A stretch of DNA of 64,000 bases, taken from the NCBI RefSeq assembly GCF_003797765.1, contig NZ_RKMB01000011.1, positions 124,001 to 188,000 on the forward strand. The letters run 5' to 3'. The notes beneath the pieces are model-generated. The model had not been told where the DNA came from. It searched no databases and saw nothing but the letters and a program-made list of their open reading frames with translations. Shown in pieces: positions 8,213-17,071 of this stretch (within the stretch, counting starts at the first letter, position 1; every line of letters begins with the position of its first letter). A program made the position numbers and the translations under genes. This DNA is from Ramlibacter sp. WS9. GTDB lineage: Bacteria > Pseudomonadota > Gammaproteobacteria > Burkholderiales > Burkholderiaceae_C.

Positions 8213-9180
8213 TCCGCGGAGATGTTTGCGGTCTTGATCAGAGTACTCCAGCGGCGCGTCTCCGATGCGATGAATGCATCGAATTCGTTCGCGGTGCTGC
8301 CCACTGGATCCAGGCCGAGCTCGGCGAAACGCGTCCTCACTTCCGGCCGCTTCGTCAATGTAACGATGTCCTTGTTGAGCTTGGTCACCTCGTCGGGGGC
8401 AGTTCCCGAGCGCACGAGCAACCCTACCCACGACCCCGCATCGAATCCAGCCAGCCCAGCTTCTGCGACCGTGGGCAGCTCCGGCATCAACGAGGATCGC
8501 GCGGAGCCGCCGACAGCCAGCGCCCGAACGCGACCGCTGCGAATGTGGGGCTGGATCGCCGGGATGGTGTCGAACATCATTGAAACCTGTCCGGCCAGCA
8601 GATCCGGATGGGCCGCGCTGCTGCCCTTGTAAGGAACGTGCAGGACGTTGACGCCCGCGAGCGACTTGAACATTTCCGCCGCCATGTGCTGCACCGTACC
8701 AGGCCCGGCAGATGCATAGCTCAGCTTGCCTGGATTGGCCTTCGCGAACTGGATCAGCTCCGCCACAGTCTTGACCGGCACCGACGAACTCACCACGAGA
8801 ACGATAGGAGATTTGGCCACGAGCGTCACAGCGGAAAAATCCTTGACGCTGTCATAGGGCATCTTCTTTTGAAATGCGGCGTTCAACGGATGCGTGAGGG
8901 TCATCACCAGCAGGGTATGACCGTCCGCTGGCGCCTTGGCGACTGAATCCGTACCGATCACGGTGGCCGCTCCGGGACGGTTCTCCACCAATACCGGTTG
9001 CCCCCAGGTTTGGGCCAGCTTGTCAGAAAACAGCCTGGCGATGATGTCCGACGCTCCCCCGGGCGGGTTGGGAACGACGAACCGCACGGGCCGTGCTGGA
9101 AAGGCGTTCGCCATTGCGGCTAGCGGGGCGATGGCCGCGGCGATCAGCATGGAACGCCTCGTGGCGGAAAGAAATTGCAT
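8209..9180 (-). CDS. Bug-family (TctC-like) tripartite tricarboxylate transporter binding protein
   Basis: Predicted 323-residue periplasmic receptor. The signal peptide is followed by FPARPVRFVVPNPPGGASDIIARL, the hallmark start of Bug proteins, then VENRPGAATVIG and YASAGPGTVQHMAAE. These receptors bind carboxylates and either feed a TctAB permease or act as sensors; no TctA/TctB genes are in the window. An AGGAG lies 5 nt before ATG 9180, so this start is preferred over the adjacent ATG 9183. It is co-transcribed with the FAD oxidoreductase and divergent from the LysR gene at 9282, its likely regulator. Confidence 0.9.
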   Translation of the reverse strand: MQFLSATRRSMLIAAAIAPLAAMANAFPARPVRFVVPNPPGGASDIIARLFSDKLAQTWGQPVLVENRPGAATVIGTDSVAKAPADGHTLLVMTLTHPLNAAFQKKMPYDSVKDFSAVTLVAKSPIVLVVSSSVPVKTVAELIQFAKANPGKLSYASAGPGTVQHMAAEMFKSLAGVNVLHVPYKGSSAAHPDLLAGQVSMMFDTIPAIQPHIRSGRVRALAVGGSARSSLMPELPTVAEAGLAGFDAGSWVGLLVRSGTAPDEVTKLNKDIVTLTKRPEVRTRFAELGLDPVGSTANEFDAFIASETRRWSTLIKTANISAE

Positions 9181-9281
9181 CATGTCTCCTGGGCTTCAGT
9201 GCCGCGAATTATGATGAGCGCCATCCCTACAATCCAATGAAAAAGCGAACTGCCTTCATAACCTTTCTGGAATGATCACTT

Positions 9282-10208
9282 GTGGCCACGATCGATCGCG
9301 TCTTCCGCTCTAACCTCAAGCTCAAACATCTGCAGCTGCTGGTTGCGCTCGACGAATTCCGCCATCTTGGCCGGGTCGCTGAATTCCTGTCCGTCACACA
9401 ACCGGCTGTATCCAAGACACTGGCGGAAATTGAGCGGATGTTTGGTCTCGCCCTCTTCACTCGCTCGACGCGCGGAACCGAGCCCACGGCGTACGGCCAG
9501 ACGGTAGTGCGGTTCGCCCGTTCCGTGATTGCCGACTACGCACGCACATGCGAAGAGATTGCGGCCGTGACCAGTGGCTCGGCGGGACACATCAATGTCG
9601 GTGCGATGGTCGTTGCCATGCCAGGTCTGCTGGCCCGCGCGGTTGAGTTGCTGAAGAGCGAATCTGCTCGGACCACTGTTTTTGTAGAAGAGGGGGACCT
9701 GACCCGGTTGCTCCCCCGCTTGCGGGTGGGTGAACTCGATTTGATAGTAGGCCGTCTCGAGCCCGGATATGCATCGCCCGATTTGCAGACTGAGCCGCTG
9801 TACGACGAGGCCATGACAATCGTTGCGCATCCCGACCATCCGCTTTGCACGGTCAGCCGGCCGAGCTGGAGCGACCTCGCCAAGGTGCCCTGGGTAGTCC
9901 CCCCGTCCTGGGCCTCCTCAAGGATCAAGTTGAACCAGATGTTTTACAAACACAAGCTGCATCCGCCGGTCGACGTGATCGAGACGGCCTCGTTCCTGGC
10001 CACGATGATTTTCGTGCGTGAGCGGCGGGCACTCGGCTTTCTCGCGCACGGCGTAGCGCGGCATTGCGAGCGGGACAATCTGCTGCGAGTGCTGCCTGTC
10101 AAGGTGCCTATCGAACTGCCGTCGGTGGGGCTGATCTCGGTGGCCGGTGCAATCCGCACGCCGAGTACCGAGCAATTCGTCAAGTGCCTGCGGCAGGCCG
10201 CCAGCTGA
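9282..10208 (+). CDS. LysR-family transcriptional regulator
   Basis: Predicted 308 residues. N-terminal LysR winged helix (LKLKHLQLLVALDE, VTQPAVSKTLAEIERMFG, LFTRSTRGTEPT) followed by the two-lobed effector domain. It starts at a GTG preceded by CTGGAA; the nearby ATG at 9272 is out of frame. It is divergent from the Bug/FAD oxidoreductase pair and upstream, in the same direction, of the sugar-acid operon at 10320. It may therefore control both; effector likely the transported carboxylate (inference). Confidence 0.9.
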   Translation: MATIDRVFRSNLKLKHLQLLVALDEFRHLGRVAEFLSVTQPAVSKTLAEIERMFGLALFTRSTRGTEPTAYGQTVVRFARSVIADYARTCEEIAAVTSGSAGHINVGAMVVAMPGLLARAVELLKSESARTTVFVEEGDLTRLLPRLRVGELDLIVGRLEPGYASPDLQTEPLYDEAMTIVAHPDHPLCTVSRPSWSDLAKVPWVVPPSWASSRIKLNQMFYKHKLHPPVDVIETASFLATMIFVRERRALGFLAHGVARHCERDNLLRVLPVKVPIELPSVGLISVAGAIRTPSTEQFVKCLRQAAS

Positions 10209-10319
10209 TCGGAGGCGGGGCCACATTCCTTTCCGGTTATGAAGCCTGTCCTCAATTTCAATTGATCGCAATGGAGGGGCCTCCTAGACTCCGCTTACTC
10301 AGTACACGGACCTCTCGCG

Positions 10320-11291
10320 ATGCCTTCCCCCACCGTTCTCGTTACATCACAGCACCTTGTCCCGGAGGCCCAGCAGATTCTGCACGCCGCAGGCGCAAGC
10401 ATCGAATACATGGACGACCCCGTGGACGAACCGGCGCTCGTCGAGCGTCTTTCACGAGGGCCTGTCGACGCCATCGTGCTGCGCGGATCCAGACCAATTA
10501 CTGCGCGCGTGCTGGCGGCGGCGCAGGGCCTGAAGATCATCGCTAAAAATGGGGCGGGGGTAGACAGCATCGACCTCCGGGAGGCCGCCCGGCGCAACGT
10601 CTGCGTTGCGGTTGCTCCCGGCGCGAACGCCGCGGCCGTGGCTGAACATGCGATCGCGATGATGATGTCCCTGGCACGCGATCTCTCCGGCCTCGATCGA
10701 AAAATCCGTCGTGGGGGTTGGGAAGGCACAGGCTACCAAGGACGAGACTTCAGGGCATCCGTTGTAGGCATCCTGGGGTTCGGCAGCATCGGCCGATGCG
10801 CGGCACAACTGGCGAATGCCTTGGGCGCGCATGTGGTCGTTTTCGACCCTTCCGGGCAACCGGACACGTTCGAGGTCGAAACCGACTTCGACAAATTCCT
10901 GGCGCGCGTGGACATTCTGAGCCTGCATTGCCCTTTGACCGACGAAACGCGCGGGCTGATCGGGGGCCGTGAGCTTGGACTGATGAAGCCTGGTTCCCTC
11001 ATCGTCAATACGGCGCGAGGAGCCGTCATCGATGAACAGGCCCTCATCGATGCGCTGCGCAGCGGCCACTTGGCCGGAGCGGGTCTCGATACCTTCGAGG
11101 TAGAGCCTATCGTGTCAGAGAACCCGTTGCTCGGCATGGACAACGTCATCATGACGCCTCACATTGCTGGCGTTACTCGCCGGGCGGCTCTGGAGGTCGC
11201 GACTACGACCGCGCGCAATGTCGTCGACTTCTTGCAAGGGCGCGCCCTGCCCGCACACCACATTGTGCGTTTGGCGGAGACGACGGCATGA
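10320..11291 (+). CDS. NAD-dependent D-2-hydroxyacid dehydrogenase
   Basis: Predicted 323 residues of the D-isomer 2-hydroxyacid dehydrogenase superfamily, interconverting a 2-hydroxyacid and a 2-ketoacid. Visible features are a Rossmann motif GILGFGSIGR with acidic FDP after the second strand, the catalytic Arg in NTARGAVID, Glu in DTFEVEP and His in MTPHIAG. It is the first gene of a tightly packed operon; its TGA overlaps the ATG of the dehydratase-like gene by 4 bp. The substrate could be a sugar-derived acid, glyoxylate/hydroxypyruvate or tartronate semialdehyde-type product. Confidence 0.92.
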   Translation: MPSPTVLVTSQHLVPEAQQILHAAGASIEYMDDPVDEPALVERLSRGPVDAIVLRGSRPITARVLAAAQGLKIIAKNGAGVDSIDLREAARRNVCVAVAPGANAAAVAEHAIAMMMSLARDLSGLDRKIRRGGWEGTGYQGRDFRASVVGILGFGSIGRCAAQLANALGAHVVVFDPSGQPDTFEVETDFDKFLARVDILSLHCPLTDETRGLIGGRELGLMKPGSLIVNTARGAVIDEQALIDALRSGHLAGAGLDTFEVEPIVSENPLLGMDNVIMTPHIAGVTRRAALEVATTTARNVVDFLQGRALPAHHIVRLAETTA

Positions 11292-12817
11292 CGATCGCGC
11301 TTTCTCCACTGATACGGCTGCACGCCAACGACAACGTCCTGGTGGCCAGGTCGCCCCTGGCCCTTGGCCAGGACCTACCGGAATTCGGCGTGCGCGTGCG
11401 CGCGCAGGTGCCGGCCGGCCACAAGATCGCGGCCAGCCGCATCGCGCAGGGCGAGCAGGTGCGCAAGTACAACGCCGTGATCGGCGTGGCAGCGCGCGAC
11501 ATTGAGGCGGGCGAATACGTCCATACGCACAATTTGGCGCTGGTCGAGTTCGACCGCGACCCAGCCTTTGGCCAGGACGTCAAGCCCATCGACTACGTGC
11601 CCGACGCGCAGCGTGCTCGCTTCATGGGCTTCGTGCGCGAGGACGGCCGCGTGGGCACGCGCAACTTCATCGGCATCCTGTCGTCGGTCAACTGCTCGGC
11701 CACCGTCATCAAAAACATCGCCGCGTATTTCACGCCCGAGCGGATGGCAGCCTACCCCAATGTCGACGGCGTGGCCGCGTTTGCGCAAACCAGCGGCTGC
11801 GGCATGTCTTCGCCCAGCGAGCACTTCGACGTGCTGCGCCGCACCCTGGCCGGCTATGCCCGCCACCCCAACCTGGCGGGCGTGCTGATCGTCGGCCTGG
11901 GGTGCGAGCGAAACCAGGTGGCAAGCCTGGTCGAGTCGCAGGGTCTGGAAGCCGGGCGGCTGATGCGCACGATGGTGATGCAGGAGGTTGGCGGCACACG
12001 CGTGACCATCGAAGCTGGCATCAAGGCCATCGAGGAAATGCTGCCGATTGCCAACGGCTACCTGCGCCAGAGCGTGCCAGCCAGCCACATCAAGGTCGGG
12101 CTGGAGTGCGGCGGCTCGGACGGGTTCTCCGGAATTACAGCCAACCCCGCCTTGGGCGCGGCGATGGACATCCTGGTGCGTCATGGCGGCACCGCCATCC
12201 TGTCGGAGACGCCCGAGATCCACGGCGTGGAGTACATGCTGACCCGCCGCGCGGTGACGCCTGCGGTCGGACAGAAGCTGCTGGACCGGCTGGCCTGGTG
12301 GGAAAACTACACACGCGGCCACAACGGCCAATTCAACGGCGTGGTCGGACCGGGCAACCAGGCCGGCGGCCTCGCGAACATCTTCGAGAAGTCACTCGGC
12401 TCGGCCATGAAGGGCGGGACGACACCGCTGCAGGCGGTATACGAGTACGCAGAGCCGATCGAGCAAGCCGGCTTCGTGTTTATGGACTCGCCAGGCTATG
12501 ACCCCGTAGCGTCGACCGGCCAGATCGCCAGCGGCGCCAACCTGATCTGCTTTACCACTGGACGTGGCTCGATGTTCGGCTCCAAACCGGCGCCGACCAT
12601 CAAGCTGGCCAGCAACACGACGATGTTCCGCAAGCTCGAGGAAGACATGGACGTCAACTGCGGCGCCATCCTCGATGGGGAGGTGGACGTGCCGCAGATG
12701 GGCCAGCGCATCTTCGAAGCGATCCTGCGGCACGCCTCGGGCGAGCCGACCAAGAGCGAGGCCCTCGGTCTGGGCGACCACGAGTTCGTGCCGTGGCACC
12801 TGGGCATCGTGAGCTAG
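11288..12817 (+). CDS. UxaA/GarD-family sugar-acid dehydratase (altronate/galactarate dehydratase-like)
   Basis: Predicted 509 residues. Residues about 1-85 form the SAF-like N-terminal domain (ANDNVLVA, VPAGHKIAA, AGEYVHTHNL). The C-terminal UxaA/GarD body follows, with GRVGTRNFIGI, NCSATVIKNI, HTSGCG-like QTSGCGM, GLGCERNQ and GLECGGSDGFSG. Family members dehydrate altronate, galactarate or related acids using iron. Here both domains are in one chain, as in E. coli UxaA and GarD. It sits between a hydroxyacid dehydrogenase and an aldehyde dehydrogenase, consistent with a dehydratase step in a sugar-acid pathway. Exact substrate not assignable from sequence alone. Confidence 0.87.
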   Translation: MTIALSPLIRLHANDNVLVARSPLALGQDLPEFGVRVRAQVPAGHKIAASRIAQGEQVRKYNAVIGVAARDIEAGEYVHTHNLALVEFDRDPAFGQDVKPIDYVPDAQRARFMGFVREDGRVGTRNFIGILSSVNCSATVIKNIAAYFTPERMAAYPNVDGVAAFAQTSGCGMSSPSEHFDVLRRTLAGYARHPNLAGVLIVGLGCERNQVASLVESQGLEAGRLMRTMVMQEVGGTRVTIEAGIKAIEEMLPIANGYLRQSVPASHIKVGLECGGSDGFSGITANPALGAAMDILVRHGGTAILSETPEIHGVEYMLTRRAVTPAVGQKLLDRLAWWENYTRGHNGQFNGVVGPGNQAGGLANIFEKSLGSAMKGGTTPLQAVYEYAEPIEQAGFVFMDSPGYDPVASTGQIASGANLICFTTGRGSMFGSKPAPTIKLASNTTMFRKLEEDMDVNCGAILDGEVDVPQMGQRIFEAILRHASGEPTKSEALGLGDHEFVPWHLGIVS

Positions 12818-12845
12818 TGCGCAGCCCACCAACCACTTCGAATCC

Positions 12846-14330
12846 ATGCTTGAAACTTTGACCCACCCCGACCTCCTGCGCACCCAGAACTTCATTGCCG
12901 GCCGCTGGCAGGCGGCCCAAGGCGACGCACTGCTGGACGTCATCGATCCGGCCACACTCGAGACCGTGGCGCGCGTAGCCGACAGCGGCGCCGCCGACGC
13001 CCAGGCCGCGGCAGACGCCGCGCACGAAGCCTTTGCCGCGTGGCGCGGACGCAGCGGGCGCGAGCGCGCGCAACTGCTCAAGCGCTGGCATGCGCTCATC
13101 CTCGAGCACCGGGAAGACCTTGCACGCATCATCTCTTGCGAACAAGGCAAGCCCCTGGCCGAAGCACGCGGCGAAGTGCTCTACGGCGCTTCGTACGTGG
13201 AGTGGTTCGCCGAGGAAGCCACGCGCACGCACGGCGACATCATTCCGGAGCCGGCGCGTGGCAAAAAGCTGATGGCGGTGAAGGAGCCGGTCGGCGTGGT
13301 CGCGGCGATCACACCCTGGAACTTCCCCCTGGCCATGATCGCCCGCAAGCTTGCGCCGGCTTTGGCTGCGGGCTGCACCGTGGTCGCCAAGCCCGCGGAG
13401 GACACGCCGCTCACAGCCGCCGCGCTGGTGAAACTGGCCGAGGACGCCGGTTTTCCCGCCGGGACAATCAATCTGGTGTGCGCATCGCGCGAGCGCACGC
13501 CCGAGGTGGTGGACACCTGGCTGGCCGATCCGCGAGTTCGCAAAATTACCTTCACCGGCTCCACGCCGGTAGGCAAACACTTGGCGCGCGAGTCCGCCGG
13601 CACGCTGAAGAAACTGTCGTTGGAGCTGGGCGGCAACGCGCCGTTCATCGTATTCGACGACGCCGACCTGGACGCAGCGGTCGAGGGGCTGATGGTGTCC
13701 AAGTTCCGCAATGGCGGGCAGACCTGCGTCTGCCCGAACCGGGTTTTCGTCCAGGCCGCCGTGCACGACAGTTTCCTGGACAAATTGGCGACGCGCGTGG
13801 CCGCCTTGCAAGTGGGCCCGGCCAGCGCTGAAACGTCGCAGATCGGCCCGATGATCAACCAGCGTGCCGTCGACAAGATCGAGCGGCATGTGGGCGACGC
13901 GCTGGAGCGCGGCGCCCACGTCGTAGTCGGCGGCCGCCGCGTGCCTGCTGCCGAGACAGGCACGCCGGGTCACTACTACGCGCCCACGGTTCTGGCGGGC
14001 GCCGACGCGACGATGGCTCTGGCACAGGAGGAAACGTTCGGTCCGGTCGTGCCGGTGTTCCGCTTCGAGACCGAAGACGAGGCAGTCGCCTTGGCCAATG
14101 ACACACCGTTCGGACTGGCCGCATATTTCTACACACGCGACGCAGCGCGTATCTGGCGCGTCGCCGACCGCCTGGAAACCGGCATCGTCGGCATCAACGA
14201 AGGTGCACTTGCCGCGGAGGCCGCGCCTTTTGGCGGCGTCAAGGAATCCGGCTATGGCCGCGAAGGCTCGCGCCATGGCCTGGAGGACTACATGCACGTC
14301 AAATACCTGTGCCAGGGAGGCCTGCGATGA
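12846..14330 (+). CDS. Aldehyde dehydrogenase, succinate/ketoglutarate semialdehyde type (GabD-like)
   Basis: Predicted 494-residue NAD(P)-dependent aldehyde dehydrogenase. [14 protein letters not shown] is the cofactor-site signature, FTGSTPVGK is the Rossmann turn, Glu lies in LELGGNAPF and the nucleophilic Cys in [10 protein letters not shown]. Overall similarity is to succinate-semialdehyde dehydrogenase, a group that also contains alpha-ketoglutarate semialdehyde dehydrogenases of sugar-acid pathways. In this operon it probably oxidises a semialdehyde produced by the dehydratase or aldolase. Its stop overlaps the next gene's ATG by 4 bp. Confidence 0.9.
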   Translation: MLETLTHPDLLRTQNFIAGRWQAAQGDALLDVIDPATLETVARVADSGAADAQAAADAAHEAFAAWRGRSGRERAQLLKRWHALILEHREDLARIISCEQGKPLAEARGEVLYGASYVEWFAEEATRTHGDIIPEPARGKKLMAVKEPVGVVAAITPWNFPLAMIARKLAPALAAGCTVVAKPAEDTPLTAAALVKLAEDAGFPAGTINLVCASRERTPEVVDTWLADPRVRKITFTGSTPVGKHLARESAGTLKKLSLELGGNAPFIVFDDADLDAAVEGLMVSKFRNGGQTCVCPNRVFVQAAVHDSFLDKLATRVAALQVGPASAETSQIGPMINQRAVDKIERHVGDALERGAHVVVGGRRVPAAETGTPGHYYAPTVLAGADATMALAQEETFGPVVPVFRFETEDEAVALANDTPFGLAAYFYTRDAARIWRVADRLETGIVGINEGALAAEAAPFGGVKESGYGREGSRHGLEDYMHVKYLCQGGLR

Positions 14331-15127
14331 GCGGTGGCAATACGTTCAAGGCCGCATTGGCGTCGCGCCGTCCGCAGATCGGGCTGTGGCTGTCGATGGC
14401 CGACCCTTACCTGGCCGAGGTCAGCGCGACGGCCGGTTTCGACTGGCTGCTGATCGACGGCGAACACGCGCCCAATGACCTGCGCACAACCCTCGGCGCA
14501 TTGCAGGCCGTCGCGCCGCACCGCGCGCACCCCGTGCTGCGCCTGATCGCCGGCGAAGTACATCTCATCAAGCAGATGCTGGACATCGGCGCGCAGACCT
14601 TGCTGGTGCCGATGGTGGACACGCCCGAGCAGGCTCGCGTGCTGGTGCAGGCCACGCGCTATCCGCCTCAGGGAATCCGCGGCGTGGGCAGCGCGGTAGG
14701 CCGCGCGTCGCGCTGGAGCGCCCGCGCCGACTACCTCGACGTCGCCGACGACGAAGTCTGCCTGCTGGTGCAGGCCGAAACCGTGACCGCCTTGGGCAAC
14801 CTTGAGGCGATCTGCGCCGTGGATGGCGTCGATGGTGTGTTTATTGGCCCGGCCGATCTCGCCGCCTCGATGGGCCATCGCGGGAAGCCAGGCCATCCGG
14901 ACGTGCAAGCCGCAATTGAGCGCGCGATGGCGACAATCGTGGCTTCTGGCAAGGCGGCCGGCACTCTGACCTCTGACCCAAAGCTTGCGCGCCGCTACCT
15001 CGAACTGGGCTGCACCTTCGTGGCCACGGGCGTGGACGTGCTGCTGTTTGCCAATGCCGCGCGCAAGCTGGCGGCCGACTTCGACCGGGGGGCCGGCGCG
15101 CCGGTCGGACGCTCCGCTGCCTACTGA
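14327..15127 (+). CDS. HpcH/HpaI-family aldolase
   Basis: Predicted 266-residue class II (metal-dependent) aldolase. The catalytic His is in [11 protein letters not shown], the metal-binding Glu in VQAETV, and the pyruvate-binding loop in [13 protein letters not shown]. Relatives cleave 2-keto-3-deoxy sugar acids or 4-hydroxy-2-ketoacids to pyruvate plus an aldehyde (GarL, RhmA, HpaI). ATG 14327 overlaps the aldehyde dehydrogenase stop, so an upstream in-frame ATG at 14309 is rejected. With the dehydratase-like gene it makes a classic dehydrate-then-cleave pair. Confidence 0.9.
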   Translation: MSGGNTFKAALASRRPQIGLWLSMADPYLAEVSATAGFDWLLIDGEHAPNDLRTTLGALQAVAPHRAHPVLRLIAGEVHLIKQMLDIGAQTLLVPMVDTPEQARVLVQATRYPPQGIRGVGSAVGRASRWSARADYLDVADDEVCLLVQAETVTALGNLEAICAVDGVDGVFIGPADLAASMGHRGKPGHPDVQAAIERAMATIVASGKAAGTLTSDPKLARRYLELGCTFVATGVDVLLFANAARKLAADFDRGAGAPVGRSAAY

Positions 15128-15136
15128 TTGCACGAC

Positions 15137-16594
15137 ATGCACACACTATCCCCCGACCGTGTCGTAGTCGCACTCGCCGACATCGTGGGCTCACGCGCAT
15201 GCCTGGCTAGCGGCCCCGACACCGCTGCCTTCACCACCGATTATCGCGGCATCCACCACGGCAAGGCCGCCGCCGTGGTGTTGCCTGCCAACACGAGGGA
15301 GCTCAGCCGCGTCATGGCCTGGTGCCACGCGCATGATGTACCAGTCGTGCCGCAGGGCGGCAACACGTCGCTCATGGGCGGTGCCGTGCCGGATGCCAGC
15401 GGCCAGGCCGTGGTGGTGAATCTCCGGCGCATGAACCAGGTGCTGGAAGTCGATGCGACGAACGACACCATGACGGTTCAGGCCGGCGTCACGCTTAGCG
15501 CTGCGCGTTCCGCGGCCGAAGCGGCAGGCCGGCTCTTTCCGCTGCGCATCGGCTCCGAGGGTTCCTGCCAGATCGGCGGCAATCTCTCCACCAACGCGGG
15601 TGGCACGGCCGTGCTGCGTTACGGCAACATGCGCGACCTTGTTCTCGGCTTGGAAGCGGTACTGCCCGATGGCCGCATCTACTCGGGTCTGCGCGGCCTG
15701 CGCAAAGACAACACCGGCTACGACCTCAAGCAATTGTTCGTTGGCTCTGAAGGCACACTGGGCATCATCACCGCCGCCGTGCTGAAGTTGATGCCGCTCC
15801 CCCGCTCGTCCGCTGTCGCCTTTGTAGCGGTAGCCAGCCCGGCAGCCGCCGTGGCGCTGCTGGGCGAGGCAAAAAAGATGGCCGGCCAGTCGCTCACCGC
15901 GTTCGAGTTGGTCTCGCGCCCGGCGCTGGAGCTCGTGCTCGCGTACCTGGGTGACGCCAGCTCGCCGCTTGAGGACTCGCATGAGTGGATGGTGCTGATC
16001 GAGCTGACGTCAGGCGTTGACGCCGAGGCACTCGATCAGACCCTGATGCAGGTGCTGGAAGCAGGCCTGGAGGCGGGTCTGGTGCTCGACGCCGCCGTGG
16101 CCGCGAGCGGCGCTGACGCGCAGGCATTCTGGCGCATCCGAGAAGAGATCTCGGACGCGCAAACCCGCACCGGTGGCAGTATCAAGTGCGACGTGTCTGT
16201 CCCGCTGTCGCGCATCGCGCCCTTCATCGAGCACGCCACGGCTGCCGTGCTGGCGCTCCAGCCTCGCGCGCGAATGGTCATCTACGGGCACATGGGAGAC
16301 GGCAACGTGCACTTCAACCCGCTGCGGCCAGCCGACTGTACCGCGCCGGCTTTTCTGTCGGCCTGCTACGAGCCGGTGTCGCATGCGGTGGACTCGCTAG
16401 CTCACGCCGCCGGCGGTTCAATCTCGGCGGAGCACGGAATCGGAGTGGCCAAGCGCGATGACCTGACGCTCTATAAGTCGCCGGTGGAGCTGGCACTGAT
16501 GTGGCAGATCAAAAGGGCTTTGGATCCCAAGAATCTGCTCAACCCCGCGAAGCTTCTGCTCGATGCTCCCAGCGTCGATGCTTTCGACTCTTGA
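15137..16594 (+). CDS. FAD-binding oxidoreductase, GlcD/D-lactate dehydrogenase type
   Basis: Predicted 485 residues. An N-terminal FAD-binding PCMH domain is visible (VVPQGGNTSLMGGAV, IGSEGSCQIGGNLSTNAGG, DLKQLFVGSEGTLGI). The C-terminal FAD-oxidase domain carries HMGDGNVHFNP and GGSISAEHGIG, the conserved His-rich motifs of this family. Enzymes of this type oxidise D-lactate, glycolate, D-2-hydroxyglutarate or related hydroxyacids to ketoacids. ATG 15137 is preferred over the TTG at 15128. It closes the five-gene operon and likely handles a hydroxyacid intermediate of the same pathway. Confidence 0.9.
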   Translation: MHTLSPDRVVVALADIVGSRACLASGPDTAAFTTDYRGIHHGKAAAVVLPANTRELSRVMAWCHAHDVPVVPQGGNTSLMGGAVPDASGQAVVVNLRRMNQVLEVDATNDTMTVQAGVTLSAARSAAEAAGRLFPLRIGSEGSCQIGGNLSTNAGGTAVLRYGNMRDLVLGLEAVLPDGRIYSGLRGLRKDNTGYDLKQLFVGSEGTLGIITAAVLKLMPLPRSSAVAFVAVASPAAAVALLGEAKKMAGQSLTAFELVSRPALELVLAYLGDASSPLEDSHEWMVLIELTSGVDAEALDQTLMQVLEAGLEAGLVLDAAVAASGADAQAFWRIREEISDAQTRTGGSIKCDVSVPLSRIAPFIEHATAAVLALQPRARMVIYGHMGDGNVHFNPLRPADCTAPAFLSACYEPVSHAVDSLAHAAGGSISAEHGIGVAKRDDLTLYKSPVELALMWQIKRALDPKNLLNPAKLLLDAPSVDAFDS

Positions 16595-16687
16595 TCGACG
16601 GGTCGACGAGGGACCTTGAAGCGGCCTTCGGAGCCACGAAACGCGCTCCTAAGCATGCTATCTCGTTGATGTGACCGCTTGCGTTGA
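16595..16687. other. Start of a gene-poor stretch after the sugar-acid operon
   Basis: Nothing recognisable in these 93 bases. The whole stretch 16595-17067 contains only the two minus-strand gene remnants listed separately; no clear terminator hairpin was seen after the operon. Confidence 0.5.
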
Positions 16688-16755
16688 TTATTCGCCTAGG
16701 TACGCCGCGCGCACTTTCGGGTCGCTGAGCATCTGCTTGGCGTCGCCAGACATCG
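16688..16755 (-). pseudogene. C-terminal remnant of a Liv-type ABC ATPase
   Basis: Read on the minus strand, the 20 codons before the stop at 16688 give an ending of the type AKQMLSDPKVRAAYLGE. That is the standard C-terminus of LivF/LivG ATPases (compare QKAYLGDEE in the intact ATPase ending at 63059). No Walker A, signature or Walker B motif is found upstream in any frame. This is a relic of a lost Liv transporter gene. Confidence 0.65.
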
Positions 16756-16900
16756 GCGACGGCGGACTGTTGCGATCAATGTGACACCTGCCGCAGAAGC
16801 CACGCCGCATGGCCGGCCAAGCGATGTTTGGGCGTCATCGCTCGACAGTGTTGAGGCGCTGCACACGGCGCTTCTCGCCTCTCTCACGCCGGGCTTGGCG

Positions 16901-17071
16901 TACGTCGGTCGCCCCGGCCTTGAGAAGCGCCTTCTTGGGATGCGGACACAGCGGCCTGCTGCGCGAGGCGGACCAGTTGGCGGGTTGGTCCAGGTTGTCA
17001 GGCGCGATCCCCTTCTCAACCCAGTTGACTACCGCGCTCAGCGCGAGTTGATCTGCGACCAAAGGGTTCAC
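16901..17071 (-). pseudogene. C-terminal remnant of a tannase/feruloyl esterase
   Basis: The minus-strand frame from 17071 encodes ADQLALSAVVNWVEKGIAPD and then RSRPLCPHPKKALLKAG. This matches the C-terminal region of tannase-family proteins (compare DWVEKGIAPETIV and APVCAYPKKAAF in the copy ending at 2000). The catalytic Ser, Asp and His regions are missing, and the frame degenerates before the stop at 16835. It begins at the stop codon of the thiolase gene, so the thiolase end marks a deletion or recombination junction. With the Liv ATPase stump it suggests a decayed esterase-plus-importer cluster. Confidence 0.7.

Noticed and set aside
8213..8431. N-terminal extension of the FAD oxidoreductase frame
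   Set aside because: Lies inside the Bug binding-protein gene; the start at 8212 gives an ATGA overlap right before the Rossmann motif.
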